DNA of 20,189 bases from an uncultured Kineosporia sp. GTDB lineage: Bacteria > Actinomycetota > Actinomycetes > Actinomycetales > Kineosporiaceae. Made by a program: the position numbers and the translations under genes. The DNA lies in the NCBI GenBank assembly GCA_937859855.1, contig CALMAR010000119.1, positions 1-20,189 of the forward strand. The letters run 5' to 3'. Shown here piece by piece: positions 1 to 9,222 of the stretch. How positions within the stretch are numbered: the first letter of the stretch is position 1; each line of letters starts with the position of its first letter. A model generated the notes under the pieces. It was not told the DNA's origin. It worked only from the letters and a program-made list of their open reading frames with translations, and did not search any database.

Positions 1-884
1 GCCTTCTCACCAACAAGGACATCCTGGTGGCGGCGGCTGGCATCCTGGCCGCCGCGTCGGCCGGTCAGCTCGCTGCTCTGGTGGTCGGCGGGGTCGACCT
101 CGATGACCTGCCCGACCCAGCCGCGGCCCGGGCGGCGCTGGCGGCAGCACCGTTCGTGGTCAGCCTGGAGGTGCGGGCCAGCACTGTCAGCCCGTACGCG
201 GATGTGGTGTTGCCGGTCGCGCCGCCCGCGGAGAAGGCCGGCACGTTCGTGGACTGGGAGGGTCGCTGGCGCCGGTTCGGCCCGGTGCTGAGCACCGATG
301 CGCTCAGCGACGCCGAGGTGCTAGACGCGATCGCCGGCGCCGCGGACCTGTTCCTCGGCCTCGCTTCTCCCGCGCGGGCGTGGGATGAGCTGGCCCAGCT
401 CGGCGGTTGGGAGGGTGATCGTGCGCCAGCTCCGGGTACTCCGGCTCCGGCCGTCCCGGCCGTCCCGGCCGTCTCGGCGTCATCGGCAGCTCCGGTGTCA
501 CCGGCAGCGGCGGGCGGTGGCCAGCGCCAGGCCCGGCTCGCCACCTGGCCGATGCTGCTGGATGCGGGCGTGCTGCAGGACGGTGAGCCATACCTGGCGG
601 GCACCGCGCACCGGGCCGTGGCCCGGCTCTCGCCCGGATTCGCGGCCTCGCTGCGCCCGGCGGGGTCCGGAACGCAACCGGCAGCCGTTACGGTGTCCAC
701 CGACCAAGGAGAGATCACCTTGCCGCTGGCTGTGACCCCGATGCCGGACGACGTCGTCTGGCTGCCGTCCAACTCCCCCGGCTGCGCCGTCCGCCGCGAT
801 TTGGGCGCCGGGTCCGGAGATCTGGTCAGCGTCCGGGCCGCCGCGAGCGCCGTCCTCGCCCCAGTCGCGGGTGACCAGCGGTGA
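1..884 (+). CDS. nuoG: NADH-quinone oxidoreductase subunit G, C-terminal part (5' end outside window)
   Basis: This is the 3' end of nuoG, the large iron-sulfur subunit of the peripheral arm of complex I; the reading frame is open from base 3 and the true start lies upstream. What remains is the end of the molybdopterin-oxidoreductase-like domain. Around positions 84-290 it reads ALVVGGVD...DLPDP, then [21 protein letters not shown] and WEGRW, a block typical of NuoG and of formate dehydrogenase-like proteins. A low-complexity Ala/Pro/Val/Ser-rich linker follows (about 430-530, including three 9-bp repeats). The last ~110 residues form a small beta-rich terminal domain. The N-terminal Fe-S-binding part is not visible. 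The TGA at 882-884 overlaps the GTG of nuoH by 4 bases, so translation is probably coupled. The NuoG identity is secured by the nuoH-N genes that follow. Confidence 0.93.
   Translation, partial: LLTNKDILVAAAGILAAASAGQLAALVVGGVDLDDLPDPAAARAALAAAPFVVSLEVRASTVSPYADVVLPVAPPAEKAGTFVDWEGRWRRFGPVLSTDALSDAEVLDAIAGAADLFLGLASPARAWDELAQLGGWEGDRAPAPGTPAPAVPAVPAVSASSAAPVSPAAAGGGQRQARLATWPMLLDAGVLQDGEPYLAGTAHRAVARLSPGFAASLRPAGSGTQPAAVTVSTDQGEITLPLAVTPMPDDVVWLPSNSPGCAVRRDLGAGSGDLVSVRAAASAVLAPVAGDQR
449..475 (+). repeat. Three 9-bp tandem units in nuoG
   Basis: GGCCGTCCC, GGCCGTCCC and GGCCGTCTC follow each other and encode an Ala-Val-Pro/Ser repeat in the low-complexity linker before the terminal domain of NuoG. 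Probably a slippage product in a disordered linker. Confidence 0.7.
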
Positions 885-2257
885 CCGGCCTGCTGGCCGA
901 GGGGCCCACCGCCGACTTCAGTCAGGACAACGCCTGGGTGGTCATCCTCAAGGCCGTGCTGATCTTCGTGTTCTGCGTGGTGGTCACCCTGCTGATGATC
1001 TGGGCCGAACGCCGGGTGGTGGCGCGGATGCAGTCCCGGCCCGGTCCCAACCGGACCGGCCCGTTCGGGCTGCTGCAGAGCCTGGCCGACGGCGTCAAGC
1101 TGGCGCTCAAGGAAGACATCATCCCGGCTGCGGCGGACAAGATCGTCTTCATTCTGGCTCCGATCATCTCCTGCACGACCTGTTTCGTCTCATTCGCGGT
1201 GATCCCGTTCGGGCCCGCCGTCCGGATCCCGTGGACGCACACGGTCACCCCGCTGCAGCTGACCGACATGAACGTGGCCGTGCTGTTCATCCTGGCTGTG
1301 GCCGGGATCGGGGTGTATGGCATCGTGCTGGCCGGCTGGTCCTCCGGCTCGACCTATCCACTGCTGGGCGGCCTGCGCTCGTCGGCTCAGGTGATCTCCT
1401 ATGAGATCGCCATGGGCCTGGCCCTGGTCAGCGTGTTCCTCTATTCCGGCTCGATGTCCACCTCGGCGATTGTCAGCGCCCAGACCCACATCTGGTGGGT
1501 GCTGCCGCTGATCCCGTCGTTCCTGATCTACGTGATCGCCATGGTCGGGGAGACCAACCGGGCGCCGTTCGACCTGCCCGAGGCCGAGGGGGAGTTGGTC
1601 GGCGGATTCCATACCGAGTACAGCTCGCTCAAGTTCGCGCTGTTCTTCCTGGCTGAGTACGTGAACATGGTGACCGTCTCGGCGCTGGCCACCACGCTGT
1701 TCCTCGGCGGCTGGCGGGCTCCCTGGCCGCTGTCGCTCTGGCACGGCGCCAACCACGGCTACTGGCCGGTGCTCTGGTTCGTGATCAAGCTCTGCGCCTT
1801 CTTGTTCCTGTTCATCTGGTTGCGCGGCACGCTGCCCCGGCTGCGCTACGACCAGTTCATGCGGTTCGGCTGGAAGCGCCTGATTCCGTTCGCTCTGGCC
1901 TGGACCATGGGCGTGTCGGTGATCCGGGCCACCCAGCAGTTCGGCGACATCTCCCAGCGCGCGGTGTTCATCGTGCTGGCGGTGGTCCTGCTGGTCGTGG
2001 TCGGGCTTTCTCTGGTGGCCGAGATCGTCTCTCCCAAGCCGGGCGCGGATGAGCCGGAGGTCGATCCGGACGCCCCGGTCGACCCGTTCGCCGGTGGTTA
2101 TCCGGTCCCGCCGATGCCCGGGCAGACGCTGATCCGCACGTCCGGCCCGAACGTCTCACCCGGCCCGGACGGTGCTGGCCGTGCGAACGGCCTGGCCGGG
2201 TCGAATGGTCATGTCCGCGGCCTGGATCCGGAACTGGAGGAGGTGCAGGGTGCCTGA
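881..2257 (+). CDS. nuoH: NADH-quinone oxidoreductase subunit H
   Basis: NuoH (ND1 family) is the membrane subunit that forms most of the quinone-binding cavity and joins the peripheral arm to the proton-pumping arm. The 458-residue product has about eight to nine hydrophobic helices. The family signatures are intact: [21 protein letters not shown] (residues 43-63) and the acidic quinone-site loop [20 protein letters not shown] (224-243) running into HTEYSS (244-249). The protein is longer than the E. coli form (~325 residues). The extra ~75 residues from about 385 on are acidic and Pro/Gly-rich, include [11 protein letters not shown], and look cytoplasmic and disordered; similar tails are known in actinobacterial NuoH. 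The GTG start overlaps the nuoG stop (GTGA), and no strong Shine-Dalgarno is seen, which fits coupling to nuoG. Confidence 0.96.
   Translation: MTGLLAEGPTADFSQDNAWVVILKAVLIFVFCVVVTLLMIWAERRVVARMQSRPGPNRTGPFGLLQSLADGVKLALKEDIIPAAADKIVFILAPIISCTTCFVSFAVIPFGPAVRIPWTHTVTPLQLTDMNVAVLFILAVAGIGVYGIVLAGWSSGSTYPLLGGLRSSAQVISYEIAMGLALVSVFLYSGSMSTSAIVSAQTHIWWVLPLIPSFLIYVIAMVGETNRAPFDLPEAEGELVGGFHTEYSSLKFALFFLAEYVNMVTVSALATTLFLGGWRAPWPLSLWHGANHGYWPVLWFVIKLCAFLFLFIWLRGTLPRLRYDQFMRFGWKRLIPFALAWTMGVSVIRATQQFGDISQRAVFIVLAVVLLVVVGLSLVAEIVSPKPGADEPEVDPDAPVDPFAGGYPVPPMPGQTLIRTSGPNVSPGPDGAGRANGLAGSNGHVRGLDPELEEVQGA
2236..2243 (+). promoter_or_regulatory. Ribosome binding site that sets the nuoI start
   Basis: GGAGGAGG sits inside the last codons of nuoH, 6 nt before the GTG at 2250. 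It supports 2250 as the nuoI start over in-frame starts further upstream, which would add about 26 residues encoded entirely within nuoH and without family similarity. Confidence 0.75.
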
Positions 2258-2927
2258 CCAGCAAGGGGACGAGCGCGGCGGCGGCTGGCTGTCGGACTTC
2301 TTCGCTCCAGTGGCCGGTTTCGGGGTCACCTTCGCGACGATGTTCACCGACGTCGTCACCGAGGAGTACCCGGAGGAGAAGGTGCCGCCGCAACCGCGGT
2401 TCCATGGCCGGCACCAGCTGAACCGGCATCCGGACGGCTTGGAGAAGTGCGTCGGCTGTGAATTGTGCGCCTGGGCCTGCCCGGCCGACGCGATCCTGGT
2501 CGAGGGCGCGGACAACACCGAGGAGGAGCGCTACTCCCCGGGCGAACGCTACGGGCGCGTGTATCAGATCAACTACCTGCGCTGCATCTTCTGCGGCCTC
2601 TGCATCGAGGCGTGCCCGACCAGGGCCCTCACCATGACCAACGAGTTCGAGCTGGCCGGGCCGAGCCGGGCCGGGCTGATCTATGAGAAGCAGGATCTGC
2701 TCGGGCCGGTGCTGCAGGGCATGATCCCCGCCCCGCACCCGATGGTGCCCGGCACCACCGAGACCGACTACTACACCGGCGCGGTCACCCAGTCGGTCCC
2801 GGCCCAGCAGGAATGGGTGGACGCCCGGACGTCCATGGACGAGGAAGCCCGGCAGAGCTCCGGCCAGGAAGGTCCAGCCCGGGCCCAGGTCGAGGCCGAG
2901 ATCGCCGAAGCGAAGGCCCGCTCATGA
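2250..2927 (+). CDS. nuoI: NADH-quinone oxidoreductase subunit I (2x[4Fe-4S] ferredoxin-like)
   Basis: NuoI carries clusters N6a and N6b, which pass electrons from NuoG towards the last cluster and quinone. The chosen GTG start gives 225 residues. Both CxxCxxCxxxCP motifs are present: C67, C70, C73, C77 ([12 protein letters not shown]) and C112, C115, C118, C122 ([12 protein letters not shown]). An amphipathic N-terminal segment ([20 protein letters not shown], residues 13-32) resembles the membrane-associated helix of the family. The ~75 residues after position 150 are a polar, Glu/Ala/Gln-rich tail beyond the core fold, as is common in actinobacterial NuoI. The gene overlaps nuoH by 8 bases and nuoJ by 4 (ATGA). 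An in-frame start at 2172 is possible in principle but lies within nuoH. Confidence 0.95.
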   Translation: MPDQQGDERGGGWLSDFFAPVAGFGVTFATMFTDVVTEEYPEEKVPPQPRFHGRHQLNRHPDGLEKCVGCELCAWACPADAILVEGADNTEEERYSPGERYGRVYQINYLRCIFCGLCIEACPTRALTMTNEFELAGPSRAGLIYEKQDLLGPVLQGMIPAPHPMVPGTTETDYYTGAVTQSVPAQQEWVDARTSMDEEARQSSGQEGPARAQVEAEIAEAKARS

Positions 2928-3853
2928 GCGCGGCCGCCCACGGTGTCGCCTACTGGGGAGTCCAGCTGGGCAGCCAGCTGAGCGCGGACGGCCAGGCCAA
3001 GCTGGGCAGCTCGGGCGAGAACTGGCTGTTCTGGATCCTCAGCCTGATCATGGTCCCGGCTGCGCTGGGCCTGCTGTTCGCCCGCCGCGCGGTGCATGCC
3101 GCGCTCTGCGTGGCCGTGGTGATGGTCGGGCTGGGCATCATCTACCTGGCCCAGCAGGCACCGTTCCTCGGCATCGTGCAGATCTTCGTGTACGCCGGCG
3201 CGGTGATGATGCTGTTCCTGTTCCTGCTGATGCTGGTCGGCGTCGACTCCTCCGACTCCCTGGTGGAGACGATCAAAGGTCAGCGGTTCCTGGCCGCGCT
3301 GTTCGGGTTCGGGCTGGCCGCCCTGCTCATCATCACCATCGGCGACGTCACCTACTCCACCCCGGCCGGTCTGAAGGACGTCGACAGCAGCGGCAACATG
3401 ACCGCGATGGCCGGCCTGATCTTCGGCAAGTACGTCTGGGCCTTCGAGATCACCAGCGCCCTGCTGATCACCGCTGCGCTGGGGGCCATGGTGCTGGCCC
3501 ACCGGGAGCGGCTGGTGGCCAAGCCGACCCAGCGCGAGCTGTCGGTCCGGCGGATCAAGGAAGGGCCGATCAAGGCACCGCTGCCCGCACCTGGAGTGTT
3601 CGCCCGGCACAACGCCGTCGACACCCCGGCCCTGTTGCCGGACGGCACGCCGTCCCCGCTGTCGGTCTCCCGGGTGCTGACCGCCCGCGGCCAGATGCGA
3701 TCGGTCACCACTGTGGCCGAGGACGTCGCCGTGATCGAGGGCGAGATCACTCCCCGCGGGCAGCGCCCAGCCGATCTGGAGCACGCCAGTGAGCAGGGCA
3801 GCGGGCGGACTAGAGACGCCAGTGCGGACGCCGTGCGGGAGGAGATCCGATGA
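2924..3853 (+). CDS. nuoJ: NADH-quinone oxidoreductase subunit J
   Basis: NuoJ (ND6 family) is a small membrane subunit whose helix 3 transmits the conformational change between the quinone site and the antiporter-like subunits. The ATG overlaps the nuoI stop (ATGA); an upstream in-frame extension to 2813 lies inside nuoI and is rejected. The product has 309 residues with about five hydrophobic helices in the first ~195. The key segment is [19 protein letters not shown], the conserved VYxGAVMVLF-type helix with its pi-bulge. From about residue 195 a ~115-residue hydrophilic tail follows. It contains [21 protein letters not shown], a block also seen in other actinobacterial NuoJ proteins and absent from the ~180-residue E. 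coli subunit. The stop overlaps the nuoK start by 4 bases. Confidence 0.95.
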   Translation: MSAAAHGVAYWGVQLGSQLSADGQAKLGSSGENWLFWILSLIMVPAALGLLFARRAVHAALCVAVVMVGLGIIYLAQQAPFLGIVQIFVYAGAVMMLFLFLLMLVGVDSSDSLVETIKGQRFLAALFGFGLAALLIITIGDVTYSTPAGLKDVDSSGNMTAMAGLIFGKYVWAFEITSALLITAALGAMVLAHRERLVAKPTQRELSVRRIKEGPIKAPLPAPGVFARHNAVDTPALLPDGTPSPLSVSRVLTARGQMRSVTTVAEDVAVIEGEITPRGQRPADLEHASEQGSGRTRDASADAVREEIR

Positions 3854-4149
3854 ACCTGGTCAACTGGCTGTACCTGTCGGTGATCCTGTTCACCATCGGC
3901 GGCGTCACCGTCCTGGTTCGCCGCAACGCGATCATCGTGTTCATGGGCGTCGAACTGATGCTGAACGCCGCCAACCTCGCCTTCGTCACCTTCTCCCGGA
4001 TCAACGGGAACGTCGAAGGCCAGGTCATCGCCCTGTTCGTGATGCTGGTCGCGGCGGCCGAGGTCGTGATCGGGCTGGCCATCATCATGACGATCTTCCG
4101 GACCCGCAGGTCAGCGTCGGTGGACGACGCCAACCTGCTGAAGTACTGA
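3850..4149 (+). CDS. nuoK: NADH-quinone oxidoreductase subunit K
   Basis: NuoK (ND4L family) has three transmembrane helices and contributes to the proton channel next to NuoJ and NuoN. At 99 residues it has the usual family length. The two membrane glutamates needed for proton translocation in E. coli (E36 and E72) have counterparts here in [13 protein letters not shown] (E35) and [11 protein letters not shown] (E71). The ATG overlaps the nuoJ stop as ATGA, and the TGA at 4147-4149 is followed directly by the Shine-Dalgarno of nuoL. Nothing unusual is seen in the coding sequence. Confidence 0.97.
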   Translation: MNLVNWLYLSVILFTIGGVTVLVRRNAIIVFMGVELMLNAANLAFVTFSRINGNVEGQVIALFVMLVAAAEVVIGLAIIMTIFRTRRSASVDDANLLKY

Positions 4150-4153
4150 GAGG
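4148..4153 (+). promoter_or_regulatory. Ribosome binding site of nuoL, overlapping the nuoK stop
   Basis: GAGAGG shares its first two bases with the nuoK TGA stop (4147-4149) and lies 7 nt before GTG 4161. The same TGAGAGG layout recurs at the nuoL/nuoM junction (6090-6096). A ribosome ending on the upstream gene would uncover the site for re-initiation. Confidence 0.6.
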
Positions 4154-4160
4154 CGCAGCC

Positions 4161-6092
4161 GTGACGATGTTGTCGGCCGCAGGGCAGTATCAGGCCGCTT
4201 CGGGCACCATCCAGTCCGGCGCCTGGCTGATGGTGGCCCTGCCGCTGGCCGGCGCGGCCATCCTGCTGCTGGGCGGACGCCGGCTGGACCCGATCGGGCA
4301 CTGGCTGGGCGTGGCGCTGTCCTGGGCGGCGTTCGTCGGGGGCGCGCTGTTGTTCTTCTCCCTCCGTGGCGTGGACGCGGGCCAGCGTGCTCGCGATGTC
4401 CATCTCTTCTCCTGGGTGCACGCCGGTAACTTCAAGTTGGACGCCGGACTGCTGCTGGACCCGCTGTCCAGCGCGTTCGTCCTGCTGATCACCTTCGTCG
4501 GGTCGCTGATCCACGTCTACTCCGTGGCCTACATGGAGCACGACCACGACCGTCGCCGGTTCTTCGCGTACCTGAACCTGTTCGTGGCGGCGATGCTGCT
4601 GCTGGTGCTGGCCGATTCCTACCTGTTGCTCTATGTCGGCTGGGAGGGCGTGGGCCTGGCCTCCTACCTGCTGATCGGCTTCTGGAACCACAACCCGAAC
4701 TATGCGGCCGCGGCCAAGAAGGCCTTCGTGGTGAACCGGGTCGGCGACGTCGGGCTGTCGCTGGCGATCATGGGCATGTTCGCCGGCTTCGGTCAGGTGT
4801 CGTTCGCCGGGGTGTTCCAGAACAGTGGCAAGGCGTCCGAGGGCCTGCTCACCTTCATCGGGCTGATGCTGCTGCTGGGGGCCTGTGGCAAGTCAGCGCA
4901 GTTCCCGTTGCAGTCCTGGCTGGGCGACGCGATGGCCGGCCCGACCCCGGTGTCGGCGCTGATCCACGCCGCCACCATGGTGACGGCCGGGGTGTATCTG
5001 GTGGTTCGGAGCGGGCCGATCTTCAACGGAGCCCCGGACGCGCAGCTGCTGGTGGTGATCGTCGGTGCGGTCACCCTGGTCTACGGCGCGATCGTGGGCT
5101 GCGCCAAGGACGACATCAAGAAGGCGCTGGCGGCGTCCACCATGTCCCAGATCGGATACATGATGCTGGCCGCCGGCCTCGGCCCGATCGGCGCCGCGTT
5201 CGCGATCTTCCACCTGCTCACCCACGGCTTCTTCAAGGCGGGGATGTTCCTCGGCGCGGGCTCGGTGATGCACGGGATGAACGACGATGTGCAGATGCGC
5301 ACCTACGGCCGGCTGGCCGGGGCGATGAAGATCACCTGGATCACGTTCGGATGTGGCTGGCTGGCCATCATCGGGTTTCCGCTGCTGTCGGGGTACTGGA
5401 GCAAGGACCGCATCATCGAGGCTGCCTTCATCGGTGACGGCTGGCGTCCCTGGGTTTTCGGCTTCACCACTCTGCTCGCGGCCGGAGTCACTGCTTTCTA
5501 CATGTCGCGACTGTTCTTCATGACCTTCCAGGGCCGGACGGCCCGCTGGCCCAAGGGCTCCCATCCCCACGAGTCGCCCCTGCTGATGACCGTTCCAATG
5601 ATGATCCTGGCGGTCGGGTCGGTGTTCCTCGGCGCGGCGCTGGGGATCAACAGCACGCTGGTGCACTGGCTGGAGCCGGTGGTGGGCCGGCGCCCGGAGA
5701 CCGAACCGGTGATCGCGCCAGTTCTGATCACCGTGCTCACCCTGGCACTGGTCGCGATCGGGGTGTTCCTGGCCTGGCGGATGTACTGGCAGCAGGAGGT
5801 GCCGGCGGTGGCCCCGCGAGGGAGTCTGCTGACCCGGGCCGCTCGTCGCGACCTTTTCCAGGACGACCTCAATGAGGCGGTGTTCATGCGGCCGGGTCAG
5901 TACCTGACCCGCTTGCTGGTGTTCGTGGACGGCAAGGGCATCGACGGCGCGGTCGGCGGGCTGGCTGCCCTGATCGGCGGGCTGGGCGGGCGATTGCGCC
6001 GGATCCAGACCGGCCTGGTCCGCTCCTATGCCGCCTCCATGCTGGCCGGGGTCATTGTGCTGATCGGCGGCGTTCTCGCCGTCCGGTTCTGA
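4161..6092 (+). CDS. nuoL: NADH-quinone oxidoreductase subunit L
   Basis: NuoL (ND5 family) is the distal antiporter-like proton-pumping subunit. From GTG 4161 the product has 643 residues with many hydrophobic helices. Key charged residues are present: E162 in [16 protein letters not shown] (E. coli E144), K244 in CGKSAQFP (K229), H269 in [13 protein letters not shown]320/K321, H355 and K359 in [12 protein letters not shown], and K415 in SGYWSKD (K399). The C-terminal part contains the region expected to form the lateral helix, followed by a final anchor helix (VLIGGVLAV). GTG 4161 was chosen because GAGAGG (4148-4153) lies 7 nt upstream. ATG 4167, two codons later, is the alternative and is 13 nt from that site. 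Longer upstream extensions run through nuoK and are rejected. Confidence 0.96.
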   Translation: MTMLSAAGQYQAASGTIQSGAWLMVALPLAGAAILLLGGRRLDPIGHWLGVALSWAAFVGGALLFFSLRGVDAGQRARDVHLFSWVHAGNFKLDAGLLLDPLSSAFVLLITFVGSLIHVYSVAYMEHDHDRRRFFAYLNLFVAAMLLLVLADSYLLLYVGWEGVGLASYLLIGFWNHNPNYAAAAKKAFVVNRVGDVGLSLAIMGMFAGFGQVSFAGVFQNSGKASEGLLTFIGLMLLLGACGKSAQFPLQSWLGDAMAGPTPVSALIHAATMVTAGVYLVVRSGPIFNGAPDAQLLVVIVGAVTLVYGAIVGCAKDDIKKALAASTMSQIGYMMLAAGLGPIGAAFAIFHLLTHGFFKAGMFLGAGSVMHGMNDDVQMRTYGRLAGAMKITWITFGCGWLAIIGFPLLSGYWSKDRIIEAAFIGDGWRPWVFGFTTLLAAGVTAFYMSRLFFMTFQGRTARWPKGSHPHESPLLMTVPMMILAVGSVFLGAALGINSTLVHWLEPVVGRRPETEPVIAPVLITVLTLALVAIGVFLAWRMYWQQEVPAVAPRGSLLTRAARRDLFQDDLNEAVFMRPGQYLTRLLVFVDGKGIDGAVGGLAALIGGLGGRLRRIQTGLVRSYAASMLAGVIVLIGGVLAVRF

Positions 6093-6097
6093 GAGGA
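6091..6097 (+). promoter_or_regulatory. Ribosome binding site of nuoM, overlapping the nuoL stop
   Basis: GAGAGGA overlaps the nuoL TGA (6090-6092) and lies 6 nt before the nuoM ATG at 6104. This fixes the nuoM start and suggests translational coupling even though the two genes do not overlap. Confidence 0.65.
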
Positions 6098-6103
6098 ATC
6101 CCG

Positions 6104-7645
6104 ATGGACTTTCCCTGGCTCACCACCATCGGTGCGGTGCCCCTGGTGGGCTCGGTCGCGGTCGCCCTCCTGCCGGGCTCATTCAAGGCCCGGGCCCGGC
6201 ACATCGCGCTGGCGGTCTCACTGGCCACCCTGGTGCTGACCGTGATCATGGCGGCCCAGTTCGACACCACCGCGCACGGAACCTTCCAGTTCACCGAACG
6301 GCACGCCTGGATCCCGCAGTTCGGCGTGAGTTACGCGCTCGGGGTCAACGGCATCGGGCTGGTCATGATCGCGCTGTCCGCGGTGCTGGTGCCGATCTGC
6401 ATCCTGGCCGGGTGGAACGAGGTGAAAGCCGACCGGGCGCCGCAGTTCTTCGCCCTGATCCTGATGCTGGAAACCGCGATGATCGCGATCTTCGCGGCCC
6501 GGGACCTGTTCCTGTTCTACGTTGTGTTCGAGGCGATGCTGATTCCGGTCTACTTCCTGATCGGCAGCTTCGGTGGCCCGCATCGGCGTTACGCGGCGGT
6601 CAAGTTCCTGATCTACTCCCTGGCCGGTGGCCTGATCATGCTGGTCGCGGTGATCGGGGTGTTCGCGGCCGGCCCCGGCGGGGATCAGGGCTTCATGATC
6701 GACAAACTCACCGGCCTGAGCTACTCCAGCTCGGCGGTCGAGCGGCTACTGTTCATCGGCTTCTTCATCGCCTTCGCGATCAAGGCGCCGATGTTCCCGG
6801 TGCACACCTGGCTGCCGGATGCCGCCGCCCAGTCCCCTTCCGGGGTGGCCGTGCTGCTGGTCGGCGTACTGGACAAGGTCGGCACCTTCGGCATGCTGAC
6901 GCTCTGCCTTCCGATGTTCCCCAGCGCCAGCAAGTGGGCCTCGCCGTTCGTGATCGGGCTGGCTGTGGTGTCGGTGCTGTACGGCGCGTTGCTGGCGATC
7001 GGGCAGAGCGACCTGAAGCGGCTGATCGCCTACACCTCTGTCTCGCACTTCGGCTTCATCGTGCTGGGCATCTTCGCCTTCACCTCCACCGGCCAGGCCG
7101 GTTCGACCCTCTATATGGTCAACCACGGGTTCTCTACCGCCGCGTTGTTCCTGGTCGGCGGCATGCTGATCGCCCGGCGGGGGGGCTCGGCCGCGATCGA
7201 GGACTTCGGCGGCCTGCAGCGCAGCACCCCCCTGCTGGCCGGGGGCTTCCTGCTGGCCGGCCTGTCCAGCCTGGCGTTGCCGGGCCTGTCCAGCTTCATC
7301 AGCGAGTTCCTGGTCCTGGTGGGCACATTCACCCGGTACCCGGCCGCTGCTGTGCTGGCCACACTGGGCATCGTGCTGGCCGCGCTCTACATCCTGCTCA
7401 CCTACCAGCGGATGTTCACCGGACCGGCCCGGGAGTACGCCGCCGACTGGCGGGACGTGACCATGCGCGAGGCCTGGGTGCTGGCGCCGCTGATCGCCGT
7501 CATCGTATTCCTGGGCTTCTATCCCAAGCCGGTGCTGGACGTGATCAACCCAGCGATCAGCCGCACCATGTCGACCACCGGGACCACTGATCCGCGGCCC
7601 ACGGTGGACGGCGTGGCTGCGCCGCAGACGGGAGCAACCAAGTGA
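6104..7645 (+). CDS. nuoM: NADH-quinone oxidoreductase subunit M
   Basis: NuoM (ND4 family) is the middle antiporter-like proton-pumping subunit. The 513-residue product has the expected length. Pumping residues are in place: E143 in YVVFEAMLIPVYFLIG (E. coli E144), K227 in FAIKAPMFPVHTWLPDAAAQ (K234), K258 in LLVGVLDKVGTFG (K265), H315 in SVSHFGFIVLG, and E401 in LSSFISEFLVL (E407). The C-terminal ~25 residues form a polar tail. The start is backed by an overlapping-stop Shine-Dalgarno 6 nt upstream. The TGA overlaps the nuoN GTG by 4 bases. Confidence 0.97.
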   Translation: MDFPWLTTIGAVPLVGSVAVALLPGSFKARARHIALAVSLATLVLTVIMAAQFDTTAHGTFQFTERHAWIPQFGVSYALGVNGIGLVMIALSAVLVPICILAGWNEVKADRAPQFFALILMLETAMIAIFAARDLFLFYVVFEAMLIPVYFLIGSFGGPHRRYAAVKFLIYSLAGGLIMLVAVIGVFAAGPGGDQGFMIDKLTGLSYSSSAVERLLFIGFFIAFAIKAPMFPVHTWLPDAAAQSPSGVAVLLVGVLDKVGTFGMLTLCLPMFPSASKWASPFVIGLAVVSVLYGALLAIGQSDLKRLIAYTSVSHFGFIVLGIFAFTSTGQAGSTLYMVNHGFSTAALFLVGGMLIARRGGSAAIEDFGGLQRSTPLLAGGFLLAGLSSLALPGLSSFISEFLVLVGTFTRYPAAAVLATLGIVLAALYILLTYQRMFTGPAREYAADWRDVTMREAWVLAPLIAVIVFLGFYPKPVLDVINPAISRTMSTTGTTDPRPTVDGVAAPQTGATK

Positions 7646-9222
7646 AGGCGCCGCCGATCGACTATGCCGCCGTCCTCCCGATGCTGATCGTCTTCGGGGC
7701 GGCGATGGTTTCGGTGCTGGTGGAGGCGTTCGCGCCCCGGGCCCAGCGGTTCTTCGGCCAGGTGCTGCTGTGCACGCTGTCGATCGCGGCCGCGCTGGTC
7801 ACGGTGGTGCTGCTCGGCATCAACGACAAGCAGGTGATCACCGCTGGCGGTGCGGTGGTGATCGACGGCCCGGCTCTGTTCCTGCAGGGCACGATCCTGG
7901 CGATGGGCCTGCTGGCGGTCTTCACCATGGCCGAGCAGGGCTCTCCGCAGACCTCGTCCTTCACCGCCCAGGCCTCGGCCACCCCGGGATCGCCGGAGGA
8001 GACCCGGGCCGGGCGGATGGGCCTGGTGCAGAGCGAGGTGTATCCGCTGCTGCTGCTGTCGATTCTGGGCATGCTGCTGTTTCCGGCGGCCAATGACCTC
8101 CTCACCATGTTCGTTGCGCTGGAAGTGTTCTCCTTGCCGCTGTATGTGCTCTGCGGCTTGGCCCGGCGCCGGCGCCTGCTCTCGCAGGAGGCGTCGATGA
8201 AGTACTTCCTGCTCGGCTCGTTCTCCTCCGCGTTCTTCCTGTTCGGCACCGCCATGCTGTATGGCTTCGCTGGCTCGGTGCGGATGTCCGACATCGCCAA
8301 CGCGGTGAGCCAGGAGAGCGGGGGCACGGCGGCGGACATGGTGGTCGGCAAGGATGGGCTGTTGCTGCTGGGCATCGCCCTGCTGGCGGTCGGGTTGCTG
8401 TTCAAGGTCAGCGCGTTCCCGTTCCAGTCCTGGACGCCGGACGTCTACCAGGGTGCCCCGACGCCGGTCACCGGGTTCATGGCGGCTGCCACCAAGGTGG
8501 CCGCCTTCGGCGCGCTGATGCGGATCGCCTACGTCGCCCTGCCCGGCGAACGCTGGGACTGGCAGCCGGTGATCTGGGGGGTAGCTGTCGCCACCATGCT
8601 GCTGGGGTCGGTGGTGGCGATCGTGCAGGCGGACATCAAGCGGATGCTGGCCTATTCCTCGATCGCGCACGCGGGCTTCATCCTGGTTGGCCTGCTGGCG
8701 GTCAACAAGGCCGGCGTCTCCGGGGTGCTTTTCTACCTGGTTGCCTACGGCTTCACCACCATCGGTGCGTTCGCGATGGTCACCCTGGTCCGCAGCTCGA
8801 CGCCGGAGGGCGGGATCGGCGGCGAGGCCACCCACCTGTCCCAGTGGGCCGGTCTGGGCAAGCGCTCACCCGCGTTCGCGGCGCTGTTCGCGCTGTTCCT
8901 GCTGGCCTTCGCTGGTATCCCGCTGACCAGCGGCTTCTCCGGCAAGTACGCGGTGTTCTCGGCCGCACTGGACCAGGCCGCCTGGGGGCCGGCCCTGGTC
9001 CTGGCCGGCGTGCTGGCCAGTGCGATCGCGGTGTTCTTCTACGTCCGGGTGATCGTCCTGATGTACTTCAGCGAGCCGGCCGGTGATGCCACCACCGTGG
9101 TGGCGCCCGGGATGATGGCCTGGACCGCGGCCGGTGTGGGCGCGCTGGCCACCGTATTCCTCGGCGTGGCCCCGTCCTACGTGCTGCAACTGGCGCAGAA
9201 CAGCGCAACGTTCTTACGGTGA
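7642..9222 (+). CDS. nuoN: NADH-quinone oxidoreductase subunit N
   Basis: NuoN (ND2 family) is the antiporter-like pump closest to the quinone module. The product has 526 residues, against ~485 in E. coli. Key residues: E161 in LTMFVALEVFSLPLYVL (E. coli E133), K255 in LLFKVSAFPFQSWTPDVYQG (K217) and K285 in MAAATKVAAFG (K247); later come VQADIKRMLAYSSIAHAGF and TSGFSGKYAVF. A hydrophilic loop at about residues 98-134 (EQGSPQTSS through GRMGLVQ) accounts for much of the extra length and lies between two helices. The GTG start overlaps the nuoM stop, with GGGAG (7630-7634) 7 nt upstream. The stop in turn overlaps the start of the polyprenyl synthase gene. Confidence 0.96.
   Translation: MKAPPIDYAAVLPMLIVFGAAMVSVLVEAFAPRAQRFFGQVLLCTLSIAAALVTVVLLGINDKQVITAGGAVVIDGPALFLQGTILAMGLLAVFTMAEQGSPQTSSFTAQASATPGSPEETRAGRMGLVQSEVYPLLLLSILGMLLFPAANDLLTMFVALEVFSLPLYVLCGLARRRRLLSQEASMKYFLLGSFSSAFFLFGTAMLYGFAGSVRMSDIANAVSQESGGTAADMVVGKDGLLLLGIALLAVGLLFKVSAFPFQSWTPDVYQGAPTPVTGFMAAATKVAAFGALMRIAYVALPGERWDWQPVIWGVAVATMLLGSVVAIVQADIKRMLAYSSIAHAGFILVGLLAVNKAGVSGVLFYLVAYGFTTIGAFAMVTLVRSSTPEGGIGGEATHLSQWAGLGKRSPAFAALFALFLLAFAGIPLTSGFSGKYAVFSAALDQAAWGPALVLAGVLASAIAVFFYVRVIVLMYFSEPAGDATTVVAPGMMAWTAAGVGALATVFLGVAPSYVLQLAQNSATFLR

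Noticed and set aside
6412..7590. 392-codon plus-strand frame inside nuoM
   Set aside because: Gly/Arg/Ala-rich low-complexity product with no domain; nuoM in the other frame has all its conserved residues.
7519..8835. Long open frame of 438 codons on the minus strand opposite nuoM/nuoN
   Set aside because: It is a His/Gln/Arg-rich shadow of the real genes produced by high-GC third positions; no family features and no ribosome site.
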